NCBI RefSeq assembly: GCF_002252585.1
Contig: NZ_NQLD01000011.1
Reading direction: 5' to 3' (one strand)
Length of the DNA stretch: 64,000 nucleotides
Source: Methanocatella intestini
Lineage (GTDB): Archaea; Methanobacteriota; Methanobacteria; Methanobacteriales; Methanobacteriaceae
A program made the translations under genes and the position numbers. A model generated the notes under the pieces. The model did not search any database. It was not told the DNA's origin and saw nothing but the letters and a program-made list of their open reading frames with translations. Shown here one piece after another: positions 35,196-43,733 of the stretch (position 1 is its first letter; every line of letters starts with the position of its first letter).

Positions 35196-37016
35196 ATGTC
35201 AAGTATGAGTAGTGTTGCCGGACTATCTAAATATATTACAACCTTGCCCAAAACTGAAAAATCAATAATGGCTATGTTTATTATAAGCTTCATATCAGGA
35301 GCAGTCTACTTTATAATTAATCCAAGTCCAGAACTTGGTATAATAGAGAATATTATTTTAGGAGGATTATTCAGCTTAATAATACTTGGAATCAGTTCAA
35401 TAATTGGTGGAGGAGTTAATCAGCAAATTGTAAGTGGCTTACATGGTATTAACTTAAAAATCAAACATTCCATGTTTTTATCAGCACTTTCTATGACTAT
35501 TATCTGCATTCTTTTAATAATTGGTGGAATTCTTACACACTTTTTTGAAACAGACCTCTTTTTGAATTCATTATTATTCGGATGTGTTCTGATTTACGGA
35601 GTCAATACTTTAGTATTTTGGACAACGTCCAAAATCAGTTTTACAAAAGCAGCAACTGTCGGAATAATCCAACCATTGATTATATTGGCCATGTATGTTT
35701 TAATTACTTTTTTAGTAACTGACACTAGCTTTTTAGGTTCTGATTTAATTCAAATGACAATAAAAGTAATAATAGCAAGTATTATTTTCATATTAGCTAT
35801 TTACTCATTTATTACAATAGCCGGATCTCCTTTAAAGAAAAATCTTGGTATTGGAATGCTGGATTTGCTTAGTCTGTTTATTGCTCATATGAATGAAGGA
35901 TCCAACTCTCTTGAATCATTATTTGAAAACATGAGTGAAACTGTTGAAACAATGGTTACATTTATTAGTTTCAAAGGGAAAAATGGAATAAAATCATTAT
36001 TTATTTCACCATTTGTCCATCCAGGACCTTTGGGGGATTTGGGCGGTTCAAATATGCCAACAATACTTGCAAATAAGTTTGACCATTTTACTATGGTAGC
36101 TCACGGACCTTCAACTCATGACTTCAATCCAGTTAGAACAACTGAAATTGACAAAATAGAAAATGCAATAAAAGAAGGATTGGAAGAAATTGAATACACA
36201 AAAGATGCAAGTATTTTTACCAGATACAACTCAGAAAAAGCAAACATCGGAGTGCAATTCTTTAATAAAGGTATGGTTATTTTAAGTACATTTGCACCAA
36301 ATGACAGTGATGATATTGAATTTGGTGTAGGTCTTACAATGATGACTCAAAGTAAAAGCAAATGTAATGTTAAAGATTCTGTCATTGTAGACTGTCACAA
36401 TTCCTTTGCTCCAGAAAGTGGAGAAGTTCTGCCTGGAAATGAAGAAGTATTCCAATTAATTGATGTTATTGATAAAATTCAATGTAATCAGCAAAGAGAC
36501 AATCTGAAAATAGGATGTTATGAAGACACAATGAGTGATTTAAATAAAAATGAGGGTGTTGGTGAAAGCGGTATTAAAACCATGATTGTAGAAGTAGCTA
36601 ATCAGAGAACTGCATATGTCTTATTTGATTCAAACAATATGGAAATTGGATTTAGACAAGAAATAATTGAAGCTACAAAAGATTTGGATATTGATGAAAT
36701 AGAAGTAATGACAACTGATACCCATACAGTTAACACAATATCAAGAGGATATAATCCAATTGGAATTGTAAAAAGAGATGAAATTATTGAATATGTAAAA
36801 ATCAGTATTAATGAAGCTATAAAAGATTTAGAAGAAGTTGAAGTTGGAACTGGAACAAAAAGAATTAAAAACCTTAATACATTCGGCCCCAATAATTCAA
36901 CAGAGTTAATATCAACAATCAGTTCAATTGTTGCAGTTAGTAAAATTATAGCTCCAGTTTTATTAATTACTGCATTAGTAATTGTATTTATTTGGATATT
37001 TTATGGTGGTTTATAA
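35196..37016 (+). CDS. DUF2070 membrane protein
   Basis: The 606-residue protein has about seven membrane helices in the first 215 residues, a long soluble region and one C-terminal helix. It matches the archaeal DUF2070 family of unknown function. The soluble part has conserved-looking His-rich motifs (SPFVHPGPLGDLGG, VAHGPSTHDFNP and VDCHNSFAPESG) that could bind metal or phosphate. A TATA-like TTTTATATG is at about 35155. Its last six bases overlap the convergent 90-residue gene. Confidence 0.85.
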   Translation: MSSMSSVAGLSKYITTLPKTEKSIMAMFIISFISGAVYFIINPSPELGIIENIILGGLFSLIILGISSIIGGGVNQQIVSGLHGINLKIKHSMFLSALSMTIICILLIIGGILTHFFETDLFLNSLLFGCVLIYGVNTLVFWTTSKISFTKAATVGIIQPLIILAMYVLITFLVTDTSFLGSDLIQMTIKVIIASIIFILAIYSFITIAGSPLKKNLGIGMLDLLSLFIAHMNEGSNSLESLFENMSETVETMVTFISFKGKNGIKSLFISPFVHPGPLGDLGGSNMPTILANKFDHFTMVAHGPSTHDFNPVRTTEIDKIENAIKEGLEEIEYTKDASIFTRYNSEKANIGVQFFNKGMVILSTFAPNDSDDIEFGVGLTMMTQSKSKCNVKDSVIVDCHNSFAPESGEVLPGNEEVFQLIDVIDKIQCNQQRDNLKIGCYEDTMSDLNKNEGVGESGIKTMIVEVANQRTAYVLFDSNNMEIGFRQEIIEATKDLDIDEIEVMTTDTHTVNTISRGYNPIGIVKRDEIIEYVKISINEAIKDLEEVEVGTGTKRIKNLNTFGPNNSTELISTISSIVAVSKIIAPVLLITALVIVFIWIFYGGL

Positions 37017-37283
37017 ATATGCCACCAATAAAGTATATGTCATAATCCATCCAACAAGGAAAGGCATTATTCCATCCCATAACCATTGGGAAAAACCGGA
37101 GATTTCATCTCCAAATTGTTTCTGAGCAAATTGCCCAACAAAATATAATATAATAAATGCAAGTGCTGTTGCAAAAACATCATTTTTAATTCCAAACCAG
37201 CTTAATGTAAATCCAGTAGAGATAATACCTGTAATGATACCAACTACTAAATGAAGACTTGTTATTTTAATTGTAGTGTCCAT
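37011..37283 (-). CDS. Small membrane protein (DUF5379-like)
   Basis: The 90-residue protein has three predicted membrane helices (about 8-28, 35-55 and 68-88). The short amphipathic linker has FAQKQFGDEISGFSQWLW. It belongs to a small conserved family of Methanobacteriales membrane proteins, with no known role. The overall layout resembles EMC6-type proteins, but I cannot support that assignment. It runs convergently with the DUF2070 gene. Confidence 0.7.
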   Translation of the reverse strand: MDTTIKITSLHLVVGIITGIISTGFTLSWFGIKNDVFATALAFIILYFVGQFAQKQFGDEISGFSQWLWDGIMPFLVGWIMTYTLLVAYL

Positions 37284-37371
37284 TTATTTCCTCCGAAAAA
37301 ATTAAATAAATATAATTATTATTAATTATACTATATTAAACTATTGATATTTATAATAAAAGGTGTAAACA

Positions 37372-39378
37372 ATGAAACCTATGTCTAATGTAGACATTTT
37401 TACAATAACTGATGAATTAAATAATTTATTAACCGGTGCAAGAGTAGACAAATCATTTCAACCAACTAAAGATATTGTTGTAATGAGATTTCATGTAGCG
37501 GGAACCGGAAGGATTGATCTTGTAATGGAATGCGGTAAAAGAATTCATACAAGTAAATATCCTCTTGAAAATCCTATCAACCCTCCTGTTTTCCCTATGC
37601 TTTTAAGAAAAAGGATAAAAGGAGCTAATGTAGTTAGTATAACTCAGCACAATTTTGATAGAATTATTGAAATTAAAGTTAAAAAAGACAAATATTATAC
37701 AATTGTTGTTGAATTATTTGATAAAGGAAATATTATTCTTTTAGACGAAGATGCAAACATTATATTGCCTCTTAAAAGAAAACGTTTCAGTGATAGGGAC
37801 ATCAGTTCTAAAAAAGAATACCAGTTTCCTGAAAAAAGAGGAATTGACCCTATCCATACAAGTGAAAGTGAATTAAAAGAATTGTTTGCTAATTCTGACA
37901 AAGATTTAGTTAGAACATTAGCTATGAACAATTTAGGAAGCTTATATGCTGAAGAAATTATTAAAAGGGCTAATGAATTTGAGGAAATTGACAAACACAC
38001 TCCTTCAGCTGATTTAAGTGAAAGTCAAATAGCTAACTTAAATAAAGCAATTCATTTATTGTTTGATAACCTGCAAGAAGAACATTTCAAACCGCAAATT
38101 GTTAAAAAAGACAATAACGAAGATGTAGTTGCTTTTGATTTGATAAAATATGACGGATTTGAAAAAACATACTTCGATAACTTTAATGAAGCCTGTGATG
38201 AATTTTATTCCAAAAAGGTAAATAGTGATATTAAAAATATTAAAGAAGCTGCATGGAATAAAAAGGTAAACAAATTCGAAAAAAGGTTGAAGCTACAGGA
38301 AGAAACACTTGATAATTTCCATAAAACAATTGAAACTAGCCAACATAAAGGAGAAGTAATTTATTCTAATTATACTGCCATAGAAAATTTAGTAAAAGTA
38401 GTGAATGATGCTATAAGTAAAGATTATTCTTACAAAGAAATTGGAAAAACTCTGAAAGAAGCTAAAAAAAATGGTTTGAAAGAAGCAGAAATCTTTGAAT
38501 CAATTGATAAAATGGGTGTTTTAACACTTAAACTAAATGAAACTTCAATAAACATTGATTCAAAATTAACTATTCCTGAAAATGCTGAAATTTACTATGA
38601 AAAAGCTAAAAAAGCTAAAAAGAAAACAAAAGGTGCTGAAATAGCTATTGAAAATACTAAAAAGCAACTTGAAAAAATCAAAGCTAAAAAAGAAGTAGCT
38701 ATGGAACACATATCAATTCCTAAAAAGAGAGTTAAGAAAAATCTTAAATGGTATGAGAAATTAAGATGGTTTGTAACTTCAGACAATGTTTTAGTAATCG
38801 GAGGAAGAGATGCAGGCACTAATGAAGCTGTTGTAAAAAAATATATGGACAATAACGACATATATTTACATGCAGATATACATGGAGCAACATCAACAGT
38901 GATAAAACTAGATGGCAGTAAAATAAATGACAGTATCCTTAAAGAATCTGGAGAGTTTGCAGCATCATTTTCAACTGCTTGGTCAAAAGGTTTCACAACA
39001 CAGGATGTATTTTGGGTTAACCCAGAGCAGGTTACAAAAACACCAGAAACCGGAGAATTTCTGCCTAAAGGATCATTTGTAATAAGAGGAAATCGTAATT
39101 ATATCCGCAGTGCAAAAGTAAGAATTGCTATTGGAATCGTTGATTATGAAGGAAAAAGATTAATGGCAGGTCCTGTTGATGCTTTAGAAGCACATTGTGA
39201 CAACTTTATTGTGTTAAAACCAGGATATACTAAAAAAACAGCAATAGCTAAAAAAATACTTCATGAAATAAACGAAGATGACTTAATAACTTTAGATGAT
39301 ATAATCAGAGTGTTGCCATCTGGAAAATGCGATATTGACGAAGAATATCACTTAAGAAAAAAATATGAAAAAAATTAA
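37372..39378 (+). CDS. rqcH: Ribosome rescue factor RqcH (NEMF/FbpA family)
   Basis: The 668-residue protein is the archaeal homologue of NEMF/Rqc2 and bacterial RqcH. These bind 60S/50S subunits holding stalled nascent chains and add Ala tails. The NFACT-N domain occupies about residues 1-200 and a long coiled coil about 300-450. The NFACT-R domain follows, with RWFVTSDNVLVIGGRDAGTNEAVVKKYMDNNDIYLHADIHGA at about 464-507. It is often misnamed fibronectin-binding protein. GGTG lies six bases before the ATG. It overlaps the convergent UPF0173 gene by four bases. Confidence 0.9.
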   Translation: MKPMSNVDIFTITDELNNLLTGARVDKSFQPTKDIVVMRFHVAGTGRIDLVMECGKRIHTSKYPLENPINPPVFPMLLRKRIKGANVVSITQHNFDRIIEIKVKKDKYYTIVVELFDKGNIILLDEDANIILPLKRKRFSDRDISSKKEYQFPEKRGIDPIHTSESELKELFANSDKDLVRTLAMNNLGSLYAEEIIKRANEFEEIDKHTPSADLSESQIANLNKAIHLLFDNLQEEHFKPQIVKKDNNEDVVAFDLIKYDGFEKTYFDNFNEACDEFYSKKVNSDIKNIKEAAWNKKVNKFEKRLKLQEETLDNFHKTIETSQHKGEVIYSNYTAIENLVKVVNDAISKDYSYKEIGKTLKEAKKNGLKEAEIFESIDKMGVLTLKLNETSINIDSKLTIPENAEIYYEKAKKAKKKTKGAEIAIENTKKQLEKIKAKKEVAMEHISIPKKRVKKNLKWYEKLRWFVTSDNVLVIGGRDAGTNEAVVKKYMDNNDIYLHADIHGATSTVIKLDGSKINDSILKESGEFAASFSTAWSKGFTTQDVFWVNPEQVTKTPETGEFLPKGSFVIRGNRNYIRSAKVRIAIGIVDYEGKRLMAGPVDALEAHCDNFIVLKPGYTKKTAIAKKILHEINEDDLITLDDIIRVLPSGKCDIDEEYHLRKKYEKN

Positions 39379-40094
39379 TCCTGATAATTTTCAGGATTAT
39401 ATTCAAAATATTCACCAGGATTTAAAATAACCACATCAATATTCGGATTTAACTGACTAACAAAGTTAGCATAAATAGATGGGTCCTGTTCAATTGGTGG
39501 AAATGTATTATAATGCATTGGAAGAGCTACTTTTGGATCAATCCATCTTGTAGCTAATGCTGCTTCAAAAGGACCCATTGTAAACTTATCCCCAATTGGA
39601 AGCAATGCAATATCCGGTTTATAAATTTCACCAATAATTGTTTTCATATCCCCAAATAATCCAGTATCTCCTGCATGGAAGAGTTTAGTTCCGTCTTCAA
39701 GAGTTATTAAAAAACTGGCTGCATCTCCAGCAGGAAGCGGTTCTTCAACAATGTCCAATACTGAAGAATGTTTAGCATCAAGCATAGTGAATTTAACTCC
39801 CCGATATATGAATGATCCCCCAATATTTACACCAATATTGTTAATTCCCTGTTTTGATAAAAATAAAGAAATTTCATGAATTGCTGCTACAGGAACATTA
39901 TTTTTATTGGACAGTTCCATTGCATCACCTAAATGATCAGAATGACCATGAGTAACCAATATAATATCCGGATTAAATTCTTCAACAGGTATTTGACAAG
40001 CAGGATTGTTACTAATAAAAGGGTCAATTAAAATATTTAAACCCTCATCAGTTATTATTTCAAAAGCTGAATGACCTAACCATCTAATTTCCAT
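39375..40094 (-). CDS. UPF0173 metal-dependent hydrolase (metallo-beta-lactamase fold)
   Basis: The 239-residue protein, starting at the ATG at 40094 (MEIRWLGHSAFEI), has the metal motif VTHGHSDHLGD (HxHxDH) at about residues 50-60. Further metal ligands lie in FHAGDTGLF and MHYNTFPPI. The family is conserved in archaea and bacteria; its substrate is not known. The gene follows the 374-residue membrane protein by a dozen bases. A longer TTG start at 40103 is possible. Confidence 0.88.
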   Translation of the reverse strand: MEIRWLGHSAFEIITDEGLNILIDPFISNNPACQIPVEEFNPDIILVTHGHSDHLGDAMELSNKNNVPVAAIHEISLFLSKQGINNIGVNIGGSFIYRGVKFTMLDAKHSSVLDIVEEPLPAGDAASFLITLEDGTKLFHAGDTGLFGDMKTIIGEIYKPDIALLPIGDKFTMGPFEAALATRWIDPKVALPMHYNTFPPIEQDPSIYANFVSQLNPNIDVVILNPGEYFEYNPENYQD

Positions 40095-40106
40095 TTGAAT
40101 CAACCT

Positions 40107-41231
40107 CTATTTCATATAATCTGCAACTAAATTTTCATCTAAATTTGCTGCAATATCCCATGTTTTCTCAAAGCTATTTCTAATTTCTGAAATAGATTTC
40201 CTATCTTCATAAATAGCACCATATTCCACATCACTGTTACCACTACCTTTAGAAATAATCATAGCATAATCATCATCAGTAATCAAGTTAATTGAATGTA
40301 CTTGAGGAACTGTTTTAATTTGTACTCCCTGTTTAAGAAGTGAAGAAACTAAAATTATATAAGACATATCAGATACATCAAAATCATTGATAATTACTCT
40401 TGAATAAATTGTTGGAACATGTGATAAAAACCTGTCAGACAAATCATTTAAAGATGGGATTTCCAGCATTATCTCTTTATTTACATCAGTAGCCAGTTTA
40501 TCAAATGCTTCACTGGAAGTTATTAAACCATCCCCATAAACAACAAAGCTTCTAAGCAACTTAGGAACAGGCAAACTTTCAGGATGATTAACATCTATTT
40601 TAATATTTCTTGGTTCAGTAATTTTTCTAGGTTTAGGCGGAACGAATGTATCATTTTTTATATAATCATCATCTTGACGTAGTGCCCTTTTAATTTCTTC
40701 AGACTTATCATATCCATTTTGAGCGTAATTATGGGAACGTTTTTTAGGTTTTCTAGTGATTTTTAAAGGTTTATCATAATTTGGAGTGAATTTAAGATTA
40801 TTACCGAAATTAGTTGTGGATTTATCATTATGAACTCTTAAAACTGCTTTAGAGTTATCTTTCTGATTAAAATCAAAGTATTCGTCAGGAGTTTCTTCAT
40901 AGTACTCCTCTTCATATTCTGGAAGGTCATCTTCATAATAATTATCAAAAGTATCTCTAATTTTTAAAGGACCATTAGAGGTATCAGAATTTTTATTAAA
41001 TGATGGAGTTCTAATATCATTAGATTCTAAAAATTCTTTAACGATAGAAGATGTTCTATCAGCATTAGCATCAACAAAATAACTGATAATCATGATTATG
41101 CCAACTATTGCAATAATAAAACCAACAACTAGCAGAATGTCTATCAAATTATAAACATTTGCCTCATATATTATGAGAACCCCAACTACAAATAAAATAA
41201 AACCTGAAATTAATTTCAATGTGTTTCCCAC
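40107..41231 (-). CDS. Membrane-anchored protein of unknown function, 374 residues
   Basis: Two membrane helices (about residues 5-25 and 30-52) are followed by a low-complexity acidic and basic linker (about 80-215) with Tyr/Glu clusters. A globular C-terminal domain of about 150 residues follows (FVVYGDGLITSSEAFDKLATDVNKEIMLEI...). The latter has the feel of phospholipase-D-like or TrmB C-terminal folds, but it lacks a clear HKD motif. I cannot assign a function. It seems to be cotranscribed with the UPF0173 hydrolase. Confidence 0.75.
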   Translation of the reverse strand: MGNTLKLISGFILFVVGVLIIYEANVYNLIDILLVVGFIIAIVGIIMIISYFVDANADRTSSIVKEFLESNDIRTPSFNKNSDTSNGPLKIRDTFDNYYEDDLPEYEEEYYEETPDEYFDFNQKDNSKAVLRVHNDKSTTNFGNNLKFTPNYDKPLKITRKPKKRSHNYAQNGYDKSEEIKRALRQDDDYIKNDTFVPPKPRKITEPRNIKIDVNHPESLPVPKLLRSFVVYGDGLITSSEAFDKLATDVNKEIMLEIPSLNDLSDRFLSHVPTIYSRVIINDFDVSDMSYIILVSSLLKQGVQIKTVPQVHSINLITDDDYAMIISKGSGNSDVEYGAIYEDRKSISEIRNSFEKTWDIAANLDENLVADYMK

Positions 41232-41414
41232 TATCTCACCTATTAATAATTATAACCATTCTATTAATTAAACTTTGTATAATAGAGTTAATAAAGATGT
41301 TGATAAAAATGCTGTTTTTTAAGAGAAATTTAGAAAAAAAGATAGCATAATAATTTTTATAAAAATAGTAATATTAATATAATATGAAAAATAAGTATTA
41401 CTACTGGTGAAAAT

Positions 41415-41624
41415 ATGAAAATTTTAAAAAAAATCAACAATGAAAAATCAGGACAAGGCGCAGCAGAATACATATTACTGTTTGGAGGAGTGATAGTTAT
41501 AGCTATTTTTGCTTTAACCATATACAAATCATATATGCAAACAAGCGACAGTAATTTAAAAGTAAAAGATGATATATCAGAGGTTAGAACCACTGTTCGT
41601 GAAAACAGCAGCATATTAGGATAA
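41415..41624 (+). CDS. Pilin-like protein with class III signal peptide (DUF361 type)
   Basis: The 69-residue protein has a basic N-terminus and the class III signal motif SGQGAAEYILLFGG, where EppA-type peptidase would cut just before Gln. One hydrophobic helix and a short polar tail follow. It is expected to be an archaeal adhesion pilin or minor pilin. The start has GGTG plus five bases. A second such gene follows after one base. Confidence 0.85.
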   Translation: MKILKKINNEKSGQGAAEYILLFGGVIVIAIFALTIYKSYMQTSDSNLKVKDDISEVRTTVRENSSILG

Positions 41625-41625
41625 A

Positions 41626-41799
41626 ATGAAAACAGACAACAAAGGACAAAGCAGTGCTGAACTAATTTTAATAATTGGAGGTCTGATTGTAATAATTCTA
41701 TTCATTGGAACATATATCTCCAACATAACAGACACTACTCAAAACAAATTAAAAACAGTAATAACAAAAGAAAGAAATTTTTTAATAAATAAAATTTAG
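41626..41799 (+). CDS. Second mini-pilin with class III signal peptide
   Basis: The 57-residue protein starts at an ATG two bases after the stop of the first pilin. It reads MKTDNKGQSSAELILIIGG, with the class III signal KGQSSAELI (Gln+1, Glu at the conserved fifth position). One hydrophobic helix and a basic tail ending in FLINKI follow. It is too short for many gene finders. The tandem gives two subunits of one surface filament or its initiating complex. Confidence 0.8.
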   Translation: MKTDNKGQSSAELILIIGGLIVIILFIGTYISNITDTTQNKLKTVITKERNFLINKI

Positions 41800-41824
41800 A
41801 AAGGAGAGTGTAAAATCTCTCTTT

Positions 41825-42844
41825 CTAACTTAAAAGATTAGAAGTTAAAATATCTCTCCATGATTCGGAGTTGATATTATTTAATTTCATTGAAGTTCTT
41901 GTGACTTCCCTAATGTTTTGTGGACATGCATTGACACAGGCACCACATAAATTACAGTAATCTAAATTAATAGCTGCCTTATTGTCAATAATTTCTACTG
42001 CATCACATGGACAAACATCTTGACATGCGTGGCAGGCATCCCCTTTACATGTTGATTCATCTGTTTCAACCAGTTTTAAAGTTCCTTCAAACGGTTTGGT
42101 TACATTAATTGTATCAACAGGACAAACTTCTTTACACCAAGAACAGTTTACACAACCATCCTTAAGAATGGATGCAGTACCATTAATTTCAGGAGCTTTA
42201 ATTTGATCTTGAAGCATACATGTTGAACATACTGCTTTAATTGCATCTTGAGGACAAGCCCTCTTACAAACACCACAATAAATACATTTGGAAGTATCTA
42301 CTTCAATAGTATTATTAAGATTGTCATTAGAGAACTCAGGATTATTAGTTAAACTAATAGCTCCTGCAGGACACATTTCTGAACAGATACTACAGTAAAC
42401 ACATTTATCCTCATCGACACTGATTTCACCAATAACCAAATCTTCTCTAGACGGTAACTCTCTTTTAAATAAGATAGTGTCTCTAGGACAAACAGAATAA
42501 CATCTTCCACAGTATATACAATCATCATCATTAATTTCTGATTCAACTTCCCATACTGGATAATTTCCTGTTTCTTTAATATCATTACCGTTAATGGTTA
42601 ATGATAAAGCACCAAATGGACATGCAACAGAACATAATCCGCATAAAACACAAGTATTAGGAGTTACAGAAACTAAATCCATTTCAATTAAACCACGTGC
42701 AATCGGTACAATAGGTCCTAATCTCAAAGAAGATGTAGGACATACATCAGTACAAATTCCACAACCTACACACCTATCATTGTTATGTGATAACTTACGG
42801 GTTTCTTCCCCGCTCCTCTCAACATTAAACATAAAATCCCTCAT
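41825..42844 (-). CDS. fwdF: Polyferredoxin with eight [4Fe-4S] motifs, FwdF-like
   Basis: The 339-residue protein has eight CxxCxxCxxxCP-type motifs (for example CVGCGICTDVCP, CVLCGLCSVACP, CIYCGRCYSVCP, CVYCSICSEMCP and CNLCGACVNACP); one is the variant CKGDACHACQDVCP. That number and length fit FwdF, the ferredoxin of tungsten formylmethanofuran dehydrogenase, which carries electrons to the catalytic core in the first step of methanogenesis. MvhB or EhbK polyferredoxins are the alternatives. The catalytic fwdDACB genes are not here. Its ATG overlaps the stop of the small ferredoxin (ATGA). Confidence 0.72.
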   Translation of the reverse strand: MRDFMFNVERSGEETRKLSHNNDRCVGCGICTDVCPTSSLRLGPIVPIARGLIEMDLVSVTPNTCVLCGLCSVACPFGALSLTINGNDIKETGNYPVWEVESEINDDDCIYCGRCYSVCPRDTILFKRELPSREDLVIGEISVDEDKCVYCSICSEMCPAGAISLTNNPEFSNDNLNNTIEVDTSKCIYCGVCKRACPQDAIKAVCSTCMLQDQIKAPEINGTASILKDGCVNCSWCKEVCPVDTINVTKPFEGTLKLVETDESTCKGDACHACQDVCPCDAVEIIDNKAAINLDYCNLCGACVNACPQNIREVTRTSMKLNNINSESWRDILTSNLLS

Positions 42845-43032
42845 GCTTTAGATATAGCTTGATTAGGACAGTTTTGAATACAAAGGTCACAGTCATCGCA
42901 TTTTTCAGGGACAATAGTTACATCGCCATCTTCTTCAATGAGAGCGCCTTGTTCACAAATCTTTACACATAAACCTTGTACTGGACAATTTTCAATGTGA
43001 CCGCAAAGATCTGAATCTATTTTTACTGCCAT
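42841..43032 (-). CDS. fwdG: Small two-cluster ferredoxin, FwdG-like
   Basis: The 63-residue protein has two [4Fe-4S] sites. One is the unusual CGHIENCPVQGLCVKICE and the other is CDDCDLCIQNCP. FwdG is a small ferredoxin subunit alongside FwdF, and the unusual first cluster spacing fits that family. Translation is coupled to fwdF. GGTG plus five bases precedes the ATG. Confidence 0.7.
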   Translation of the reverse strand: MAVKIDSDLCGHIENCPVQGLCVKICEQGALIEEDGDVTIVPEKCDDCDLCIQNCPNQAISKA

Positions 43033-43101
43033 ATAACCACCTCAAATTTGATATGAAAATTATTTTATGAAAAAATAATATTTTAATATCAATTAATACA
43101 T

Positions 43102-43129
43102 TGTCGAACTGCATATATAAACATGTCGA
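43102..43129 (-). promoter_or_regulatory. fwdGF promoter flanked by TGTCGA repeats
   Basis: A TATA box (TTTATATATGC on the minus strand, about 43112-43122) lies about 80 bases before fwdG. The word TGTCGA occurs on the plus strand on either side, at 43102-43107 and 43124-43129, a period of 22 bases. Same-orientation copies flanking a TATA box suggest a repressor site. This is an inference from spacing. Confidence 0.4.
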
Positions 43130-43149
43130 TTTAATTCAATAATAAAATA

Positions 43150-43608
43150 CTATTTTAAAATATTTCCTTTTTTATTAATTTCACCACTCCTAATTCGTGT
43201 AGACGAAATAGGATGACCATCATCTGCTAAAACAAAGCTAACAACAACAATATCTAAGAGAGACATTCCTTTAGAATCTCTAATTTCATTAATTTCAACT
43301 GCTACAGGTTCAGTTTCTTCACTAACAACAATTGCATCAAATTCATCATCGAATACAGTTGTCCCATATGCATCATCTAAAACCATAACAGTGTAATTTA
43401 ATCTGTCCTTAAAAAATTCCTTAAGACATCTCATCCTATCTTCACAGGAATCAATATCTCCCTTAAGACCACCAAAAGCATTAGAAGTTACTCCGATTTC
43501 AACCTCTTCACCTAATTCAAAAGCAGTTGCAAGTAACTTTTTATGACCATCATGGAACTTATCAAAAGTTCCCCCAACAGCTATTTTCTTATATTTTTTA
43601 TGATCCAT
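43150..43608 (-). CDS. coaD: Phosphopantetheine adenylyltransferase, archaeal/eukaryotic type
   Basis: The 152-residue enzyme transfers AMP to 4'-phosphopantetheine in the next-to-last step of CoA synthesis. The nucleotidyltransferase motif GTFDKFHDGHK (HxGH type) is at residues 13-23, and VVSFVLADDGHPISSTRIRSGEI holds the ISSTxxR motif. It belongs to the COG1019 group, distinct from bacterial CoaD. It is transcribed alone. Confidence 0.93.
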   Translation of the reverse strand: MDHKKYKKIAVGGTFDKFHDGHKKLLATAFELGEEVEIGVTSNAFGGLKGDIDSCEDRMRCLKEFFKDRLNYTVMVLDDAYGTTVFDDEFDAIVVSEETEPVAVEINEIRDSKGMSLLDIVVVSFVLADDGHPISSTRIRSGEINKKGNILK

Positions 43609-43691
43609 AATATTGTCCTATAATTAGTTTGCTAATATAAATTTATATAAACTATTATAAAATATTAGCGATTAAAAAAATCATTTTATGG

Positions 43692-43719
43692 ATAAAAAAG
43701 AATTAAAAAAAAATAAAAA
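43692..43719 (-). terminator. Poly-T terminator after the adhesin-like gene
   Basis: Two T-runs on the minus strand, one of nine bases, lie 15-40 bases past the stop at 43734. They fit an archaeal T-tract terminator. Confidence 0.45.
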
Positions 43720-43733
43720 TAGAGTAATAAAAA

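Noticed and set aside
37372..39378. Fibronectin-binding surface protein
   Set aside because: The common database name is misleading. The NFACT-N and NFACT-R domains, the coiled coil and lack of a signal peptide make it an intracellular ribosome rescue factor.
41357..41614. Minus-strand ORF of 85 codons opposite the first pilin
   Set aside because: The pilin has a clear class III signal and GGTG start; the opposite frame is a shadow.
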